A stretch of 64,000 nucleotides of DNA from Rachicladosporium sp. CCFEE 5018 (taxonomy: Eukaryota; Ascomycota; Dothideomycetes; Cladosporiales; Cladosporiaceae), in contig KZ111150.1 of NCBI GenBank assembly GCA_002077045.2, forward strand, positions 1,316,758 to 1,380,757. Reading direction: 5' to 3'. Position numbers and translations under genes: made by a program. This document shows positions 52,408 to 64,000 of the stretch, piece after piece (within the stretch, counting starts at the first letter, position 1; the number at the start of each line of letters is the position of its first letter). A model generated the notes under the pieces. That model searched no databases. It had not been told where the DNA came from and saw only the letters and a list, made by a program, of their open reading frames with translations.

Positions 52408-55378
52408 ATGTCCCGGTGGCTGAGGCGTAAAGCTCAGACGCTATTGCAAATGAATCTTGACGACGCCGCGATCCAGGTTCCAGCTCTCCAACTAGCGAGG
52501 CGGAGCACCGAGGCACCATAGTGATTTGGTCAGCACGGCACTGTATCTGGACATGCAACAGGCGTGGGGAAGGCCAAAGTATGACAGTGGACTGCTGCCC
52601 GACTCGTGACCGATCCACCCAAGAACCCATGGGGCATGGATTTCAGGACTCTCATGGGCACTGCAGTGCGTTGGACAGCTGTATCAGGTCGCAGTACCGT
52701 AGCCTTGCCCACCCTGTGCCGTATCGTACAACAGCGGAGGCCTGCAGCAGAGCGACGGTAACACAACTCCTGCGACCGCAACACAGACCGCATTTCAGCG
52801 AATTGGGCGCAATGGCGATGGCCCCGGTAGATCGATTTCTCCACAGCCTAGTCTCGCACCGTACCGCCAATCGACGTGCAAAAGCCACGCTCTGTGCTGC
52901 CATTGCTCGGACTATCATGACAGCGTCACTACGGCGTAGCATGCCTATGTTTCATACGAATCATGGCCCTAGAGAGTACGCTTCGCTTTCGTCGACGAAT
53001 GTACAACTGTACCTACACGTGCGCAATCCCAATGACTATGGCAGGGTATATATAGATGCAGCAATGTGCCAACCTGGCCATCCCACTCCAGGCCGTTAAA
53101 GGTGATGCTGCCCAATGGTATATGCAAGCTATCATGTGGTCACTGTTATTCGCCAGTATCCCCGATCATGCTGCGCGACCACACCTTGAAGCGTCTGCCA
53201 TCCCAATCTACTTAACATACCGGCGGTTGCAATGATCGCAACACGTCGCAATTGAGTGTTCTCTTCGGCATGCAATGGCCAAGGTGCTGACGGCATCGGG
53301 ACAACTGCAAACGCCTGTTGAAAATAGCCGAAGATGATTCCAGGTCATCGATGATTGGCACGGCCAGAGCTGCATTCAACCAATTACAAGGCGAGATAGA
53401 GGGCATTTTGGTGGGTGGAGAATGGATCCCCTGGGGAGCTCTCGATATGAAGTCACATTACCGTTAAGTGATACGACGACTCGTCCCTCTCATCAACATG
53501 CCATTCGCAGCTTCGCATTACTGTATTATGGCGACCAGCGCGCGAAGCACATGACCATCAACTGCTGCAGGTCGCGGCGCAAGCTGCCGACTTCACCTCG
53601 TCCAGCATAGGCGGTATCCGGCTTGCGCCATTTTGGACAGCTGGCCCAGACTCTAATCTCCCAAATGGCCCCCATACGGTGCCTCCATGGCGATCAGTTA
53701 ATCTCAACCTGGGATGAGCTCTCAAACATCCCACGCCTGCCTCACCATCGCGGAGTTACATTGTGTCGACCAGTGGCGGTGCTGACGAGGTCGGCAATCT
53801 ATCCCACATTCTCGAGATGAACACGCTAGTCAGAGGCAAAATCACTCCACCTTTGACTGCCGCCAACCCCCACGGACTTTAATCGCCTTGGATTGCTTTT
53901 CTTGCCGCCACAAGCTCTGCCAGCATTCGCTCTTCCACGCCGTAAAGTAATTTAGGACTCAGCTACCACCGTCAGATACCGCCAGCAATAAGCAAGCTAC
54001 CTTGCAACCGCTGCAGGTACAAACTCACTTCCAAGGCCGCGGCACAGAAGGCATCGGGATCAGCCTTGCAAATCAGCCAAAAGTAAGTCGTAGAGTTCCG
54101 CGAGATCGCCCAGCGTCCCGAGTACCGGAGGGGACCTCTTGAATAGTGCGCTTGGTGATCTTGACTAGCCGACTACACTTGTGTCAAAGTTGGTACACTG
54201 TGGACCCGCCTCGGGCTATTGCTTCCGAGTCTACAACACCACTGACTCATCAGGCCCATTTTGGATGATGAGGGTCAATACGCGATGCGCCTGTCCATCA
54301 GCGCGTTCTATCACATCGTATTCGCGGAAACAAGAGTCATGCTACTACTGTACGACGAACGGGCCGAGGCCATAAACTTCAGGCGGAGCTACATGGGTAG
54401 CGATGTGCTCTCGAATACGATTGCCTATGCGGAACAGACATCTAGCTCACCCATGCTAGGCAATGCTCTCGACCTGGCCGCGCGCCTGCCCTTGAAGACA
54501 AGGACGCGGAGAGAAGGTCAACCTCGCGATCACAAGGAGATACGTCCGATGAGCAACTCGAAACTCACTAGGCTTGTGGCAAGGACTATGGCTGCAGTGC
54601 GATCGGGATGCTGAGAATATGGTCAACTGGACTGATCGCACGTCACACATGCAATAGTCGCCACTGTCTATCACAAACGGTGGCCGGACACACGTTCGTT
54701 TCGCTGTCAACAGGCTGAAGGTGACAATCCACTCGTCAAGAGTTCATGACATGCACGTAGCACCTCCATGTCGATCCATCGAATACTCTTCGCTCATAGC
54801 ATGCAGATCATTCGGCGTGAGCTCGGGCACACATATGCTCATTAAAGTCGGTAGGTTACGGCGCCACGACGGTAAGCCGATATCTACGCTTACATGTCTC
54901 AAACATGAAACGAGCTATCATCGGAAAACGTCCCGAGAGTATAAACGCAACGAAAAGCACCGAGGTAAGTTCATTACGCATCTGCTGTGGAGTAACTCCA
55001 CTCACTGAAAGAGGCAACTTGTATTGGCTTCGTGCTCTGCAGCAGACTCGAAGGCAGCTATGCAAGGATGGTGAAGTTAGCGACGTGGAACCACCAATCT
55101 TGTCCAAGTCTTGTCAAATTGCTATCCTATTTCAATGCTACTGTTCGAGTGACCGGCGAATCTGTCGCGTACGAGCTGTGGCAATCACAAGATCTTACGA
55201 AAGCCTGGACTGCTCATCCAATCTCCCCGGCCTACTAGCCTATCTGCATCGACTTGAACTCGGCCTCTCTCTCTTTATCTCGAGCTGGACCATCACGCAC
55301 AGTGCTGTGAATTTCACGGTAGGCTACAGTCATATCTATCTCGGGACCAGCATCCCATGGCGCGAGGCTCATATCTGG
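52408..55378 (+). pseudogene. Decayed, unidentified coding region (copy Z)
   Basis: Identical to 2800-5770. Flanked by two minus-strand genes; no intact alternative gene seen on either strand. Confidence 0.35.
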
Positions 55379-55387
55379 GACTGCGGT

Positions 55388-57961
55388 TAGTATCGATACG
55401 CAAGTGCAGGAGATGGGGAGGTCTTACATCTCTGAAATGGGCGAACATTAGCCTGAGACGGCGGCAATATATGCAAGGCGATATGGGTGCCGATGTCGTC
55501 GTGCCACTCTGACAAAGCCTTGCCCAAACCCCAGATGCTCTTGCGACTTGGCTAAGTATTGCGATCGTAGTTGGCGAACACGTCGTCGGCGAAGAGCTGC
55601 GCACAAGTGCTAAGGATTTCAAAGATATCGTCTACGAACATCTTGGCACGTCCAAGATCGTGCTGCGTCGACGTAGCATTCATCATAGATTATCGAAAGA
55701 GTAGCAAGCGGTCGAGAGTGTGCACTATGGTAAAGGCTTGTCGCTGTCCGTTGGCAATGCTTTGCGAGTTATAGGCTCACTTGTTGGCAAGCCGAGTACG
55801 CGAAGGTCTCTGATGGTCTTGTCATGCACACCTTTGGTGAAGTCGGTAAACTCTTGGATGTTTCGTGGATCGCCAAGTCCTTTGGTAACAGCTGTGTCAG
55901 GCACGATTACGAACTGTTTCAGCAAGGTCGAGCCCCTAATACAATAGATTAGTCTAAGGCCATTGCTGGTCCTATGAGGCGCTTCCGGCTTACCATTGCA
56001 TATAGGCTATGAGGACTTCTAGGACGGGCCCAAGGATCGCGAGCTTCGAACTGCGCATTATCCCATCGAATATCAAGATCTCAACATGCGTATGGACGAA
56101 GGCTCTCCGAATGCAAGGATGCAAGCTTCCCTCCGCTTCAGCCAGCTTATCGACCGCTGTTGTCGTCCAGAGAAGATCTGCCATCAGGTGCTGTGTATAC
56201 ACTGCAATCTGTCAGCCTCGCGGACCCTGCCCTCATTCTGAACGTAAACTCACACCGTATGCGCGGCTGAAAACTCAACGTCGCCGCGTGCGTCTGGAGC
56301 ATCGCCTTCACCTTATCAACCCAGCCTGCGCCCAGGTGCAAGACGTCGTTGCGGAAGAGCTGCAAATCTTTCTCATTGAGAACGAATTCGAGGTTAACGT
56401 CGAGCGCCGCAGGCTTGAAAGTAATGCCGAGTGCCCAGCCTGACATCTTGAGCAGTGATGCCACGAAAATATATGCAGCATCAACAAAAGTCGAGAATGG
56501 CTGATGACATAGCTCGTACTCGCCTCTGAATTGGATCATGCTCCACATCATCAGCAATCTCCCTCTCACCTCAGCGAACGCGGCGGGTGAAGCTCGGGTT
56601 GGCGGCTCATCTATGAACATGTGGAAGTGCTCAAAGGACGAGAACATCCAAGCTACGTCACGCACTACCCTTATTGTGCCGGGAGGAGCTGTCTTTCGGA
56701 TTTCGTGGTCTGCTGGTATGGTATCCAACAGTCGCCGGTCTTGGCGCACCTGTGCTAGAAAACTTGTCCTCACAATAGCGTTGACCGGAGCGTTGGCCGT
56801 GGACGCGTGGAGCAAATAGCGGCGGCGTATAGCTGCAACATGTCGAATGCACGGCGTGCGCCATTCTGTTGCGTATAGCTTCAGATACGGATGCACACTA
56901 TCCCAGGTATAGAAGCGTGGTCCATCCAGGTGAGCCCAGAAGTCAAGATCGTCTAGCAGTGGCCTAGCTGTAATGAAGGAGTCCTTCAGAGCGAATAGCT
57001 CCTGCTGGACCTCCTCGGCGCTGCAATCAGCTAGCACCTTCAAGTCTTTGCAGTCGAAAAACACTCTCGAGGCCAGGCACAATTGAAGGCCTTTGGCTTC
57101 CTGCTCGGCGTTATCACCATCGATAGGTAAGTTGGTGTAATTCTCGAACCGTTGAGCCCAGTCGGTGAAGTCAGCAACACGGCTCCATCGAAACTCGTAC
57201 TGCTCGTCATCTTCGCCCTCACGCCGGAGAATCGCGGTCGCAGGGTCGAGTGCTTTGTCCCAGATTGCACGTAGGTCGCTGGGTAGGTTCCAGCGCGAAC
57301 ATCCGACGCTCTTCCTGTAGTGTCGGGAGTCATGATGAGCTTTTATGCCGCATAGATAGCAGAAATTCTAATGACAGCCAGGACATACTATAGCATTACA
57401 GCTGTCTTTCCGATGAGCAGGCTGCCCACACTTCGGGCAGACCTGATAGTCTGTTCCTTTAACACCGAGAGGATCTACAGCATCAACGCCGCCGCAGCGG
57501 TGTTCCTCCCAGTGTCCCTTGACAGATTTAAGACAGCCACAGCAGCATAGTTGCTTGCATTTGGGGCAATTGCTGCCGACTTGACCTTTCGCTTCGAGGA
57601 AACCATTGCAGATTTCTGTTGCGCCGGTGTCGTTGATGGTCCTGTAGTCGCAGTACGCGCGCTTCGCTGTTCTCAAGCTGTACTCAGTCGCTACCTTCAG
57701 CCTCCACTTCTCTAGGAAGCCATCAGGAAAGAGATACTCGAAGTTCGCAGTCATTAGTTCGACCTTCCCCCATTTCGGTGGGTACTGAGAGCCGTCTTCG
57801 TACGCCTGCTGAAACAGCGGTAGTATAGCGTCAATGGCACAACCCTTGCAGATCATGCCATGCTCGGGATCATGATCGCTTCCCGCCGGTCTGTAGCCCG
57901 GTTCTGTCAACTCGTCGCTGTATCATACGCACACGAAGGTGGTTATCGGAGGTGACGCCAT
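55388..57961 (-). pseudogene. RBR E3 ubiquitin ligase, broken (copy Z)
   Basis: Identical to 5780-8353: TGA at 57925-57923, TAG at 57370-57368, damaged last exon near 55725. The changes against Y at the first stop (CGG TGC to TGA TAC) and at the second (CAG to TAG) are all C:G to T:A transitions. Confidence 0.75.
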
Positions 57962-58258
57962 TGCTCTGTTGGACGCTGCAGTGGCTTCGTGCTAGGCAAG
58001 TTACCGTTGCCGAGTGCCCGTAGGTAACAGCGGCATTGATCTGTCTTCGTGGCGCAAGTCGTCGAGTCTCTGCATCTTGAACAAAGAAGTCCGCTTCCAG
58101 TCGGCTTCGTGTTCTGGAGGCATGCAGTCATCCAGGAGACGAACAAAGCCACAATACTCGTACCTGCACTTTGCACGTCGGAGTGAATGCAACCGGCGAA
58201 GCAGTTGAAGGTGCGCGGTCGAAGATAAGGACGAGCCAAAGCCGCGACCACCGTGGCC

Positions 58259-60120
58259 CTACAGCTTTGCCGCCACCTTCTCGTCCCTCACCACAAGCCC
58301 TCTAGCCACTCCACTCCTCTCCCGATTCCTCAACACCCGTCTCAATAACTTTCCCGTAGCGCTCTTCGGTACCTCGCTCACAAATTCCACCTCCTTAACC
58401 CACTTATATCTCACCTTCCTCCCCTTGACCCACTCCAACAATTCCCTCCCAATGGCCTCCCCACTCTGTACACCCTTCTTAAGCACAACGACAGCTTTCG
58501 GTCGTTCCCCAGCATACTCATCCGTGATACCCACGACAGCCACATCCTCCACCGCCTCATGGCCCAGCAGTAGATCCTCAAGCTCAGCCGGTGCGACTTG
58601 TTGCCCTTTGACCTTGATCATCTCCTTGATCCGATCCGAGATGTGCAGGAGTCCTTCGTCGTCTATGTAGCCTACGTCGCCGGTGTGAAACCAGTCGTCC
58701 TTGAAAGTCTCGCGCGTGGCAACCTCATTGTCGAGATAGCCCATGGCGATTTGCGGGCCTTTGGCGCAGATCTCGCCTGTCTCGTTGGAACCTAATTCTT
58801 CACCCGGATTTGTGAGCGAGATGACTTTTGCTTCAGTGTTAGCCATGAGCTTCCCGACTGTGGTAGCATGCTTGTAATCAAAATGGCTTGGTGGATGGGC
58901 GGAGATACAGGCCGTGGACTCAGTGGCGCCGTAGCCTTGCCTGAAGCCAGCGTCCGGGAACTCCCTCTGCAGTAAAGAAATAATCTCTGGGCTGATCGGC
59001 GCGCTGCCGGAGGACCATCGCTTGACCACTTCTCTCAGCTTCGGAAGATACGGCCGCGCAGCAGAGTCTTTGACGATCCTGATCATAATCGGAGGTACGA
59101 GGATCAACTCCTCGATCTTGTACTTTATGATCGTCTGAAGCATAGTTGTGAAGTCGAATTTGGGCAGCATGAGGCAGTCGCCATTCATGAAGACGGGATA
59201 GTGGCAGAAGCGGACAAGGCCGGTGATATGGAAGAGAGGCATCACGGCCAGGATTTTGTAGCGCTGGCCTGGCGAGACGACTTGTTGTTGCGCAAGCTGG
59301 TGACATTGTGCAATAATGTTGTGGTGGGAGAGCATCACTGCTTTGGGTTTGCCTGTAGTGCCGGAGGAGAAGTTGAGGTAGCTGGAGAGAAGTTAGTCAA
59401 TCAGCCGGTCAGATTGGACGCGCCACAATAGCACTGTCGAGATGGTGGTGATTCGTACGCACCCACACACGTCCTTATTCGTCAAGTCCGAAGGGATCGA
59501 CCACTCAGGCACTTCTTCGAGCTTTCGACCCAGCTCAACCAACTCCCCCAAACTCATCAGCCCCTTCCCCTTCCCCTCCCACTCCCCCTCCTCGCACAAC
59601 ACAACGACTCTCTCCCTCCCCAGCCCAACCCTCTCAACAGCCTGCAACGCCACCCCAAGCCCCTCCGACCCCACAAACAACACCCTCGTCCCCGCCACCC
59701 GTAAAGCCTCACACATCTCCTCCACGCCATAAGCCGGGTTCGCGCCATTCACTCGCGCACCCACGCGGACAGAGGCCCACATTGCCACGGGGTAAAGGAT
59801 GGAGTTGCCGGCGAAAAGGGAGACGGTTTCGCCGGGCTGGAGGTTGTAGAGGTGCACGAGAGAGGTTGAGAGGAGGGGGGCGAGCTCGCGGACCTGAGGG
59901 AAGGGGAGGGAGGCGAGGGTGGAAGTGTCGGTGTAGGAACCGGGATTTTGGGAGGGGGAGTGAAGCGGGGAGAAGCGGGAGTTGAAGGCCCATTGCCAAG
60001 TCGTCAGGTGCGTGGGGACTGGAGAGGCAGATCAGCGTGAGTTTATCGAGCTTGCCCAGGCTGGACGGTTTTGACCGGGCACTTACTGTTCAGGGGAGGA
60101 TGGGGCGAATGCCAGATCAT
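58259..60120 (-). CDS. Peroxisomal acyl/aryl-CoA synthetase (4-coumarate-CoA ligase-like)
   Basis: The only complete copy: 568 residues, exons 60120-60087, 60018-59469 and 59381-58259, introns 60086-60019 and 59468-59382, phases consistent. The family activates a carboxylic acid with ATP to an acyl-AMP and then to the CoA thioester. Motifs: P-loop-like SSGTTGKPKAV, YGATES, TGDVGYIDDEG, DRIKEMIKVKGQQVAPAELE, and the C-terminal lysine in PKSATGKLLRR. The last residues, AKL, are a type 1 peroxisomal targeting signal. The substrate is unknown; fungal relatives act on fatty or aromatic acids, often in secondary metabolism or beta-oxidation. No biosynthetic cluster is visible next to it. Start chosen at ATG 60120, the only one that gives a family-like N-terminus (HLTTWQWAFNSRFSP). 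Confidence 0.9.
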
Positions 60121-60633
60121 TGTATCGGTCGTCGATGGAACGGCGAACTTCGCGACGAGGACGTCTGAAAGCAACGTCGAGGACTAGCGAACGAGAATAA
60201 ATGCAAATTTTGTCAGACTTCTATAATTCGTACATGGAATAGAATGTGCAGTATGGAAAATGACAACATATACATTAAACCGTGTACCAATGGCTTCATG
60301 TTGTAGTCAAATTGTGCTTGGCATCAGTACCTCGGTAGCCCTCAATTCACCAGCGAGGGGAAGCGCGCAGAACGACAGTACCCAACGAAGAGGAAGGAAC
60401 TTGCTCGTGAAGAGCTTGCGTTAACGATGCGTCTGTATTGCCATATAAAGGAAAAGCTATATACACATGCGCTGCGAAAGAGTGACAGCACAGTGCAGAA
60501 GCATTCACTGCGCAGAGCGGAGCGCTTCATCTTGACGCCATACCGACATGAGAACTCCAATCATTGCCTCTTTCTTCTTCCATACAGCCAACGTAAATGG
60601 TACCAACATACAGTCCGCTCCTCGTGAACATAC
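60121..60633. other. Intergenic, acyl-CoA synthetase promoter / ferric reductase 3' flank
   Basis: About 510 bp, locally AT-richer than the genes (for example 60195-60290). No gene seen; the small ORFs here have no recognisable content. Confidence 0.5.
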
Positions 60634-62449
60634 TCACCACGAGAAAGCCTCCTCAAAAAAGTCCATCTCAGTCCTCTCACACCGTTCCCTAACCCCCTTC
60701 CTAACATCATCCGCCAAGCTCCCCGTCCCACAAACACTCACGGCCATAGCGCCCACCTGCTTCTCCTGCTCCTTGCTCAACAGCGCCCCGACATCGGGTT
60801 TACCCGGGAACATCTGCACGCTACTGCTAGGAGAGTGGATTTCCTTGGTACTCCGCGGTCGGGTGACGAACAGTAAGATTTTGAGGATGTCGCGGCGCTT
60901 ATCCATGCCTAGGATGGAAGTCATCCAGGGCCGGATCCACTCGAGGTGCTCGGGGGATTGGGATGATCCAGACTAGGACGACTTTGCGCGTGGCGACTGT
61001 GCCGTTGCTGTAGCCGGCTACGAGGTCGCGGACGTGGGGGACTTGGTGCGTTATGCCCACGCCGGCGGCGAAGAGCATGACAGTGCCGTATGAGGCGAAG
61101 CTCTGGTTGCCGTAGGGGCCCTCGACGAAAGCCGTGGTGGTGAACTTGCCTGCAGGGGAGAGCTCGGCTTTCTTGAACATGGTGTCTGTGAATCCTGTGC
61201 GACGGCGGATGATGAGCGACATGGTTGTCTGCTTGGCGGCGAAGATGTCTTGACGTGACATGGGCAGGCCTTTCTCGTTGTGTGGGTCATCGTCTTCGGA
61301 GGACCAGGCGAGCGAGAATGGGTGGCTGGTCCAGAGGCCGACGGAGGGCATGTACATGTAGATGTGCTGACCGGGGCGGAACTTCCAGGGCTTTGCGATG
61401 CGTAGAGTGACACGTACGGCGTCACCGGGGAGGGCTTCGACTTCGGCTTTGGTGCCGCCGTTGCCGACGTTGCGGCGGATGATGGAGACGATGCGAATGA
61501 TGCGCTCGATGATCCAGAAGCTGACGGCGGCGACGAGAAAGACCTTGGACTTCTCCTCCTCAATGTGCATCCAGGTGCCGACGATAGCCACGATGGCGAG
61601 TATGATGTGAATGTGCAAGAACGTCTCGTAGAAGGCGTGGCGGAAGATGGACGGTGAGCTTAGGAGTAGACCGACAAAGGCAAAAGTGCCAATGGTACCT
61701 GTCATGATCTTCTCGCTGTGGGCCATGGAGGATGCAATTACTGCCCACGCCTTGGCATCAGGCATTGTGAAGGTCTTCTTAGCGAGCCAGAACGCGGTGT
61801 GAGCAACGGCCTCGAAGACGACGATGCGGCCGATCCAGCGATGAATGAGGTTGTAAGTATCGAAGCTAATGCCGAGCAGGAAGATGAGTGGGTTGTTCCG
61901 GCCTGCTAGGACGAAGAGTGGGATCATGTTCATGACTGCCAGGTAGCCTGTGCGGTTGAGTCCATCGTCGTACCACTGGTCGGGCGTGTGCCAGTCAATG
62001 GTGATGACGGTGAGCGCGACGCTCATGGCGAGGTAGCCAACGAGGAACAGCGTTTGCAGACGGCCTGGCAGGGTGCCAACATTGGTCGCAGCGCTCAGCT
62101 TGAATTCGCGGTTATGTCTCTTCTTCAGCAGTGGTGCGGTGATGAGGTGGTTCTTCATCGCCGAGAACTTCTCGTCCGGAATGCTAAAGTACTTCTGTCT
62201 GCCGCCGCTGGAGGTGCCGTGGTTGAGGTTTGCAAGTTTTCGCACGTGGCAGAGGAGTTCAAGTGACCATCTGTAAACCAGCATTGCGCCTACTAGAGCC
62301 GCCCAGGTCCAGCCAATGTACTTGCACACTCTCATGTTCTCCTCTCCGGCCTTAGCTAGGCGAGCGAGCTGTTCGGGTGTGTATGCGGGTGCAGCAGCCA
62401 GTGCGCTGGGTAGCGCTGCGAGAAGCGCCCATCTCGAGAGGGACGCCAT
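60634..62449 (-). CDS. Ferric/cupric reductase-type transmembrane oxidoreductase with one-base frame break
   Basis: Flavocytochrome that moves electrons from NADPH through FAD and two haems to extracellular Fe(III) or Cu(II). N-terminal hydrophobic signal (1-20), TM helices from about 40 to 320. Haem ligands: H203 (LIHRWIGR) with H217, and H281 (FLHIH) with H295. FAD site HPFSL (376-380), NADPH site GPYG (444) and AAGVGIT (461). The frame from ATG 62449 runs to 60899, but the expected ending (EHLEWIRPWM, VQMFPGKPDVG, VSVCGTGSLADDVR, EEAFSW) lies one frame over. Reading four instead of five G at 60952-60956 restores one frame of 604 residues ending at 60634. Most likely a homopolymer consensus error; otherwise a C-terminal truncation. 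Confidence 0.88.
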
Positions 62450-63573
62450 GTGTGGAAGGTGCGTTCGTGAGGAACGCGTGAACGTCAGTGGAAGTCACTC
62501 GACGCGTCGATGGTGCGATGTTACGGTAGATTCGTGCTCAGCAATCCGATGGTGACCAGCACAGCTTTCGGAGTCGAGCAGGTTGTCTAGTACGACTGTA
62601 ATGAGCGTGTGTATGACGGGGTGGGCGCGGCGGCTACGGTGAAGGAGGTCTGGTCGATAGGGGCTGCGCTGCAGCGTGGGAGAGGGTGGTATATCGCAGT
62701 CAAGAGGTGGTTGTGTTTGTGAATGAATGTGGTGCGTGCTAGGACGCAGAGACGAGTGCCGGTGGGCAGTGGGAGATCGTGGTGTGCAAGGCGAAGGATG
62801 GGTGTTGCGCAACGAACGGGAGAAGGGGAGGAAGGCGCCGAAACGATCGTGGCTTGCACGTGATGCGGTAAGTAGAGTGGGTTGCTGCCGCGAACAGATG
62901 AGAGCCAAGCGATCCAACGGCGTCACTGCGGACTCCTCTCGTGTTCGTCTGGGCGGCTTGCTGTCCGCGGACGATGAGACGCTTTCAAGACGAGAGATTG
63001 CGCCCAGTCCCCAGTGGAGTCTGTTTCATAAACCAGCCCCTGGCTGATGCTTTTCCACCTCGACGGCATTTTCTCCGTCCGCTGCAGCATCTAAACACTA
63101 TCCATGATCGCATGCTGCTGTGTGCTTACGCTCGTGTCTACACTGCTACTCTCAAAGATCGGATACACCACTACGACGAGGACGACCAGCTTGAATACTG
63201 TTCGTGAATATGATGCAGCGCGTTTTGAGCTTCCGGCACAGCTGCAAGGCACGGCAACGTGAGCGGGAGGCCGGGAACCTGAAACGGGTCGATCCCGAGA
63301 CCCAAGCGCTGGATTTCGATCTAGGCCTCGCGATCGCGTACTCAACACGAGAACACATATCTTTGCGACACATACAAAACATCAGAACAACAAGGAGTGA
63401 CGTTACCTCACTTGCACGGGACCACTCACGGGGCCAGGTCAGCACACCGCTGCTGCGATGAGTACAGTCAATCGTGTCTTGCCCCGGCCATGATGTAGGC
63501 GAGAAGTCGAAACAGGCAAGGTCATCACCTACAATCAAAGGCCCTCGGCTGGCAAGCATTCGCCTTTGAAGCC
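62450..63573. other. Divergent intergenic region, ferric reductase / Rad51-like gene
   Basis: About 1.1 kb between opposite start codons, long enough for a regulated promoter. Iron-responsive GATA-type control would be expected for a ferric reductase, but I did not establish sites. No convincing gene. Confidence 0.4.
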
Positions 63574-64000
63574 ATGGCTGTGGACGCAGTACTTGCCTCC
63601 ACCTTGTGGGCCGCCGAGCAGCGTAGAACCCTTGTAGGCAAAGACGCAGCCAAGAGCGCTTTACAGCCACCGCAGAAGCTCGCAACAGCTTGTGTCGCTC
63701 TCGACACTGCCCTCCACGGCGGTCTTGAGTATGGCCAGATCCACTGCATCAGTGCTGAAGCCGACAGCGCCAGCAAAGAGGTCTGCCATGCTTTGCTGAC
63801 TTCCCATCTCTCGACTGGCAGTAGCGCGCAGGCTACAGTAATCGACACGACTAACTCGTTCGATGTGAAACGCTTGCATAGCATCATCGTTGCTTCGCTA
63901 CGCCGAAGTGAGAAAGGTGGTGACCATGCGAGTGCAGCTTTGGAGGCTTTGGGTCGAGTGCGGGTGATGAAGGCGTTCGACTTCATTGGACTGACTGAAT
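63574..64000 (+). CDS. Rad51/RecA-like DNA-repair protein, partial (runs off the window)
   Basis: Open for 142 codons from ATG 63574 to the window edge. The pattern ALDTALHGGLEYGQIHCIS followed by a degenerate P-loop region (EADSASKEVCHALL) and a Walker-B-like strand (ATVIDTTNSFDVKRLH) resembles Rad51 paralogues such as the Xrcc2/Rad51D group, which support homologous recombination. The normal GKT of the P-loop is absent, as in several paralogues. The C-terminal half is outside the window, so the exact orthologue is open. Confidence 0.55.
   Translation, partial: MAVDAVLASTLWAAEQRRTLVGKDAAKSALQPPQKLATACVALDTALHGGLEYGQIHCISAEADSASKEVCHALLTSHLSTGSSAQATVIDTTNSFDVKRLHSIIVASLRRSEKGGDHASAALEALGRVRVMKAFDFIGLTE

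Larger units (their letters stand above)
49609..58839. repeat. Segment identical to contig X (1-9231)
   Basis: Constant offset 49608, no difference found. Here the block continues without a gap on both sides, so this is the reference context for the block. Confidence 0.9.

Noticed and set aside
1..59065. A true tandem triplication of a 25-kb unit
   Set aside because: Not excluded, but the constant join position, the 100-N fillers, the shared contig start and the X = Z against Y pattern fit unmerged haplotypes better.
59782..59985. GC-rich ORFs on the plus strand opposite the CoA synthetase
   Set aside because: Arg/Gly-rich shadows of the minus-strand exon.
1..64000. CRISPR arrays, bacterial operons, rRNA or tRNA genes
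   Set aside because: No array-like spacing, no Shine-Dalgarno-led gene sets, and no sequence I could fold into a convincing tRNA or match to rRNA by eye.

Overview
The window is nuclear DNA of a filamentous ascomycete. Genes have short spliceosomal introns with CTAAC/CTGAC-type branch sites, and the products are typical of fungi: TEF1, SLS1, a CENP-B-type DNA-binding protein, a PXA-domain protein, a fungal ferric reductase. A dothideomycete (black-yeast-like) source is a low-confidence guess, based on gene style and on two haplotypes that differ by a few percent.

Layout. Two runs of exactly 100 N (9232-9331 and 34028-34127) cut the window into three contigs: X (1-9231), Y (9332-34027) and Z (34128-64000). 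They are copies of one locus. X is identical by eye to Z 49609-58839. Y and Z both begin at the same base inside TEF1, show no difference for 7,395 bp (9332-16726 = 34128-41522), and then diverge by a few percent to the end of Y. The most economical reading is unmerged haplotypes or overlapping contigs placed in series; a true tandem triplication is less likely. Only Z is contiguous. It gives the gene order TEF1(-), aftiphilin/Laa2-like(-), SLS1(+), BTB(+), PFG/RGG-rich protein(+), coiled-coil protein(-), PXA protein(+), CENP-B-type HTH protein(-), a decayed region(+), a decaying RBR E3 ligase(-), a peroxisomal acyl-CoA-synthetase-like enzyme(-), ferric reductase(-) and a Rad51-like gene(+).

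The notable system is inside TEF1. The intron that splits the codon of the second Tyr in PKYYVTV is a twintron: a 59-nt internal intron interrupts the GT donor of an external intron between its G and its T. That external intron carries a nested same-strand gene of about 382 codons for a GIY-YIG nuclease with U1-type C2H2 zinc fingers. The gene is bracketed from start codon to stop codon by 14-bp direct repeats that are themselves pseudo-palindromic. This looks like a homing or mobile nuclease gene in a nuclear spliceosomal intron of a highly expressed housekeeping gene. The zero-difference tract between Y and Z contains it, which fits co-conversion during homing, although a collapsed assembly node would look the same.

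The two haplotypes also carry different lesions in several genes: RBR ligase, PFG/RGG protein and acyl-CoA synthetase. The ferric reductase of Z has a one-base break at a G5 run. Some of these breaks may be consensus errors; the RBR ligase is damaged in several independent ways and looks truly decayed.
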